The notes under the pieces were generated by a model. That model saw only the letters and a list, made by a program, of their open reading frames with translations. It searched no databases and was not told the DNA's origin. From positions 1 through 9,023 of the forward strand of contig DATLFP010000037.1 of the NCBI GenBank assembly GCA_035540955.1: a stretch of DNA of 9,023 bases. The letters run 5' to 3'. This document shows positions 6,974 through 9,023 of this stretch, in pieces. Every line of letters starts with the position of its first letter. The first letter of the stretch is position 1. Source of the stretch: DATLFP01 sp035540955. Its GTDB lineage: Bacteria; Actinomycetota; Acidimicrobiia; Acidimicrobiales; CADCSY01. The position numbers were made by a program, and so were the translations under genes.

Positions 6974-9023
6974 CACGCGATGGTAGGTGCGCGGTCGGCG
7001 CGCCCGGCCGCCGAACGTCGGAGGATGGCCTTCTCGATCTCGACCGCCACGAAGGCGGTCGTCGACAAGACCAGCACGACCGCGAGCTGAGGCACCGTCA
7101 GTGCTTCGGTGCCGAAGGCGTCATGGAGAGCGGGGATGTAGACGGTGGCGAGCTGGGCCGCAGCGCTCAGGGCGACGGCGTATCCGATCCAGCGGTTGCT
7201 GCAGTGCCCGAGGCGGAAGGTCGACTGGCGTTCGGAGCGCACGGCGAGTGCATGACCGAGCTGGAGCAGCGCGAGCGTGGTGAAGACCATCGTCTGCCAG
7301 GGCCAGTCGGCGGCGCGCGTGATCGCCTGAAGCGCCAGGACCACGGCCGCCATGAGAACCCCGACCCAGACGGCGTGCTGCCACAGCCCACCGGCGAGTA
7401 TGGACTCCTGCGGCGGGCGGGGCGGACGCCGCATGGTGTCGGCCTCAGCCGGCTCGAGCCCGAGGGCGATCGCGGGAGGGCCGTCGGTGACCAGGTTGAT
7501 CCAGAGGATCTGGATCGGCAGGAGCGGAAGGGGCATTCCAAGCAGCGGAGCGAGGAACATGACCCAGATCTCGCCGGAGTTCGTCGTGAGGAGGTAGCGC
7601 ACGAAGCGGCGGATGCTGTCGTAGATGCGGCGGCCTTCCTCGACGGCGTGGACGATGGTGGCGAAGTTGTCGTCCGCAAGGATCATGTCGGCGGCTTCCC
7701 TGCTGACGTCGGTGCCGATGATGCCCATGGCGACGCCGATGTCGGCTCTGCGGAGCGCGGGGGCATCGTTCACGCCGTCGCCGGTCATGGCGACGATGGC
7801 ACCTCTCGCCTTCCAGGCGTCGACGATCCGGAGCTTCTGTTCGGGGTTGGTGCGGGCGAAGACACGGACCGCAGCGATGCGCTCGATGAGCACTTCGTCG
7901 TCCAGGGTGTCGAGATCCTCGCCGGTCAGGACCTCGGTCGTGTCGGCGTCGTGCAGCAGCCCGACACGGCGGGCGATGGCACTCGCGGTGCGGGGGTGGT
8001 CACCCGTGATCATGACCGGGGTGATGCCGGCGGCTTGACAGGACGCAACCGCATCGGCGACCTCGGCGCGGGGTGGGTCGGCGATCGCGACGAGGCCGAG
8101 CAGGCGCAGTCCCTGTTCGAGATCGTCGAGAGGTTCGACCAGCGTGTCCATGTGCCGTTCGGCGAGGGCGAGGACGCGGTAGCCCTCGCCGGCCAGCTCG
8201 TCAGCGACGCGCATGACGTCGCCTGCCGGCCCGCTGTCCGCGGCGTCGAGCAGCGGTACCAACGCGCCAGGCGCGCCCTTGACGGCGACCCACCACCCGC
8301 CGTCGTCGTGATGAACGGTCGTCATGTGGCGGCGGGCGGCGTCGAAGCCGATCTCGGCAGCTCGCGGGTGGTGGCGTTCGATGTCTGAGCGCTCGATGCC
8401 CAGCTTGGCGGCGAGAACGACGAGCGAGCCTTCGGTGGGGTCGCCGGAGATGGTCCATTCGCCATCGTCGGTGGGCGGATGGAGGACCGCGTCGTTGCAG
8501 GCGGACGCCACCAGGGCGAGTCGAGCGAGATGGGGATCGTCTGACGGTCTGCCCGGCTCACCCGTGAGCTGCCCATCGGGCGCGTACCCGGTGCCGCTCA
8601 CCGTGTAGTGCCCGGTCGGCGTCCACACCCGTTCGACCATCATCCGGTTCTGGGTGAGCGTGCCGGTCTTGTCCGAGCAGATCACCGTGACCGAGCCGAG
8701 CGTCTCCACTGCGGGGAGCCGCCGGATGACGGCGCGGCGTTCGGCCATGCGACGGGCGCCGAGGGCGAGGGCGACGGTGACGATGGCGGGCAGACCTTCG
8801 GGGATGGCGGCGACGGCCAGGGTGACGGCGACGAGGAACATCTCCTCAGCGGGTTCACCCCTGGCGATACCGGTGCCGAACACCACGGTGCACACGACGA
8901 TCGCGGCGAGCGCCATGCGCCGGCCGAGCACCGCGAGTCGGCGCTGCAGCGGGGTGTGTTCGACGGCGTGCGCCTGGAGGAGAGCCGCGATCTGACCCAG
9001 CTCGGTCGTCATCCCGGTTGCAA
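6973..9023 (-). CDS. P2A-type calcium-transporting ATPase (5' end outside window)
   Basis: Cation-transporting P-type ATPase, most like the SERCA/PMR1 group, expected to move Ca2+ out of the cytoplasm. The gene enters through the right edge: the frame is open to 9023 and the visible part begins in the ATGMTTELGQIA stretch just after the actuator domain. About 200 N-terminal residues (actuator domain, first helices) are outside. The ATG at 9012 is therefore internal. Counting from it: TM4 motif PEGLP with Glu72, phosphorylated Asp114 in DKTGTLT, nucleotide-domain KGAPG at 245-249, TGDGVND at 410-416, TM5 NSGE with Asn478 and Glu481, and TM6 NLVTD with Asn506, Thr509 and Asp510. These match SERCA ligands Glu309, Asn768, Glu771, Asn796, Thr799 and Asp800. 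Gln584 in TM8 seems to replace SERCA Glu908, an alignment made by eye. The stop overlaps the hydrolase ATG. Mn2+ transport, as in PMR1-like pumps, is an alternative. Confidence 0.95.
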   Translation of the reverse strand, partial: ATGMTTELGQIAALLQAHAVEHTPLQRRLAVLGRRMALAAIVVCTVVFGTGIARGEPAEEMFLVAVTLAVAAIPEGLPAIVTVALALGARRMAERRAVIRRLPAVETLGSVTVICSDKTGTLTQNRMMVERVWTPTGHYTVSGTGYAPDGQLTGEPGRPSDDPHLARLALVASACNDAVLHPPTDDGEWTISGDPTEGSLVVLAAKLGIERSDIERHHPRAAEIGFDAARRHMTTVHHDDGGWWVAVKGAPGALVPLLDAADSGPAGDVMRVADELAGEGYRVLALAERHMDTLVEPLDDLEQGLRLLGLVAIADPPRAEVADAVASCQAAGITPVMITGDHPRTASAIARRVGLLHDADTTEVLTGEDLDTLDDEVLIERIAAVRVFARTNPEQKLRIVDAWKARGAIVAMTGDGVNDAPALRRADIGVAMGIIGTDVSREAADMILADDNFATIVHAVEEGRRIYDSIRRFVRYLLTTNSGEIWVMFLAPLLGMPLPLLPIQILWINLVTDGPPAIALGLEPAEADTMRRPPRPPQESILAGGLWQHAVWVGVLMAAVVLALQAITRAADWPWQTMVFTTLALLQLGHALAVRSERQSTFRLGHCSNRWIGYAVALSAAAQLATVYIPALHDAFGTEALTVPQLAVVLVLSTTAFVAVEIEKAILRRSAAGRADRAPTIA

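Noticed and set aside
7123..8388. Plus-strand open frame of 421 codons
   Set aside because: It is antisense to the calcium ATPase, with no recognisable motif and a composition biased to Gly, Asp, Arg and Val.

Overview
The window is GC-rich with the codon bias of a high-GC actinomycete. A 981-residue AfsR/SARP-type regulator (winged helix, BTAD, STAND ATPase, TPR) points to Actinomycetota. An environmental lineage such as Acidimicrobiia is possible, but the sequence alone does not settle this. There are six protein genes, two of them cut by the window edges. No RNA gene, insertion sequence, CRISPR array or phage gene is visible, and no gap between genes exceeds about 120 bases.

Layout. (1) Minus strand, 2269 down to 1: a small single-domain rhodanese is followed 14 bases later by a CopB-type (P1B-3) copper/silver-exporting ATPase, which runs off the left edge. 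(2) Plus strand, 2389-6113: the large AfsR/SARP-like STAND regulator is followed 47 bases later by an unrecognised lipoprotein with six cysteines besides the lipidated one. (3) Minus strand, 9023 down to 6161: a P2A-type calcium-transporting ATPase, cut by the right edge, overlaps an alpha/beta hydrolase gene in a TGATG stop/start arrangement.

The rhodanese/CopB pair and the regulator diverge from a 119-bp intergenic region. A perfect 8-bp inverted repeat with a 4-bp spacer ends at the base before the regulator's ATG and contains a possible -10 hexamer placed for leaderless transcription. The regulator-lipoprotein junction holds an 8-bp direct repeat at an 11-bp period, the arrangement known for SARP-type operators. 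The lipoprotein and the hydrolase converge on a 47-bp gap.

Working model (inference): the regulator controls itself and the lipoprotein, and may also affect the divergent copper-export operon. The flanking ATPases suggest a cation-homeostasis and cell-envelope neighbourhood. Nothing in the sequence proves that the three transcription units act together. No wholly new system can be claimed. The most notable features are the regulator/lipoprotein unit with its two candidate cis elements and the coupled Ca-ATPase/hydrolase pair.
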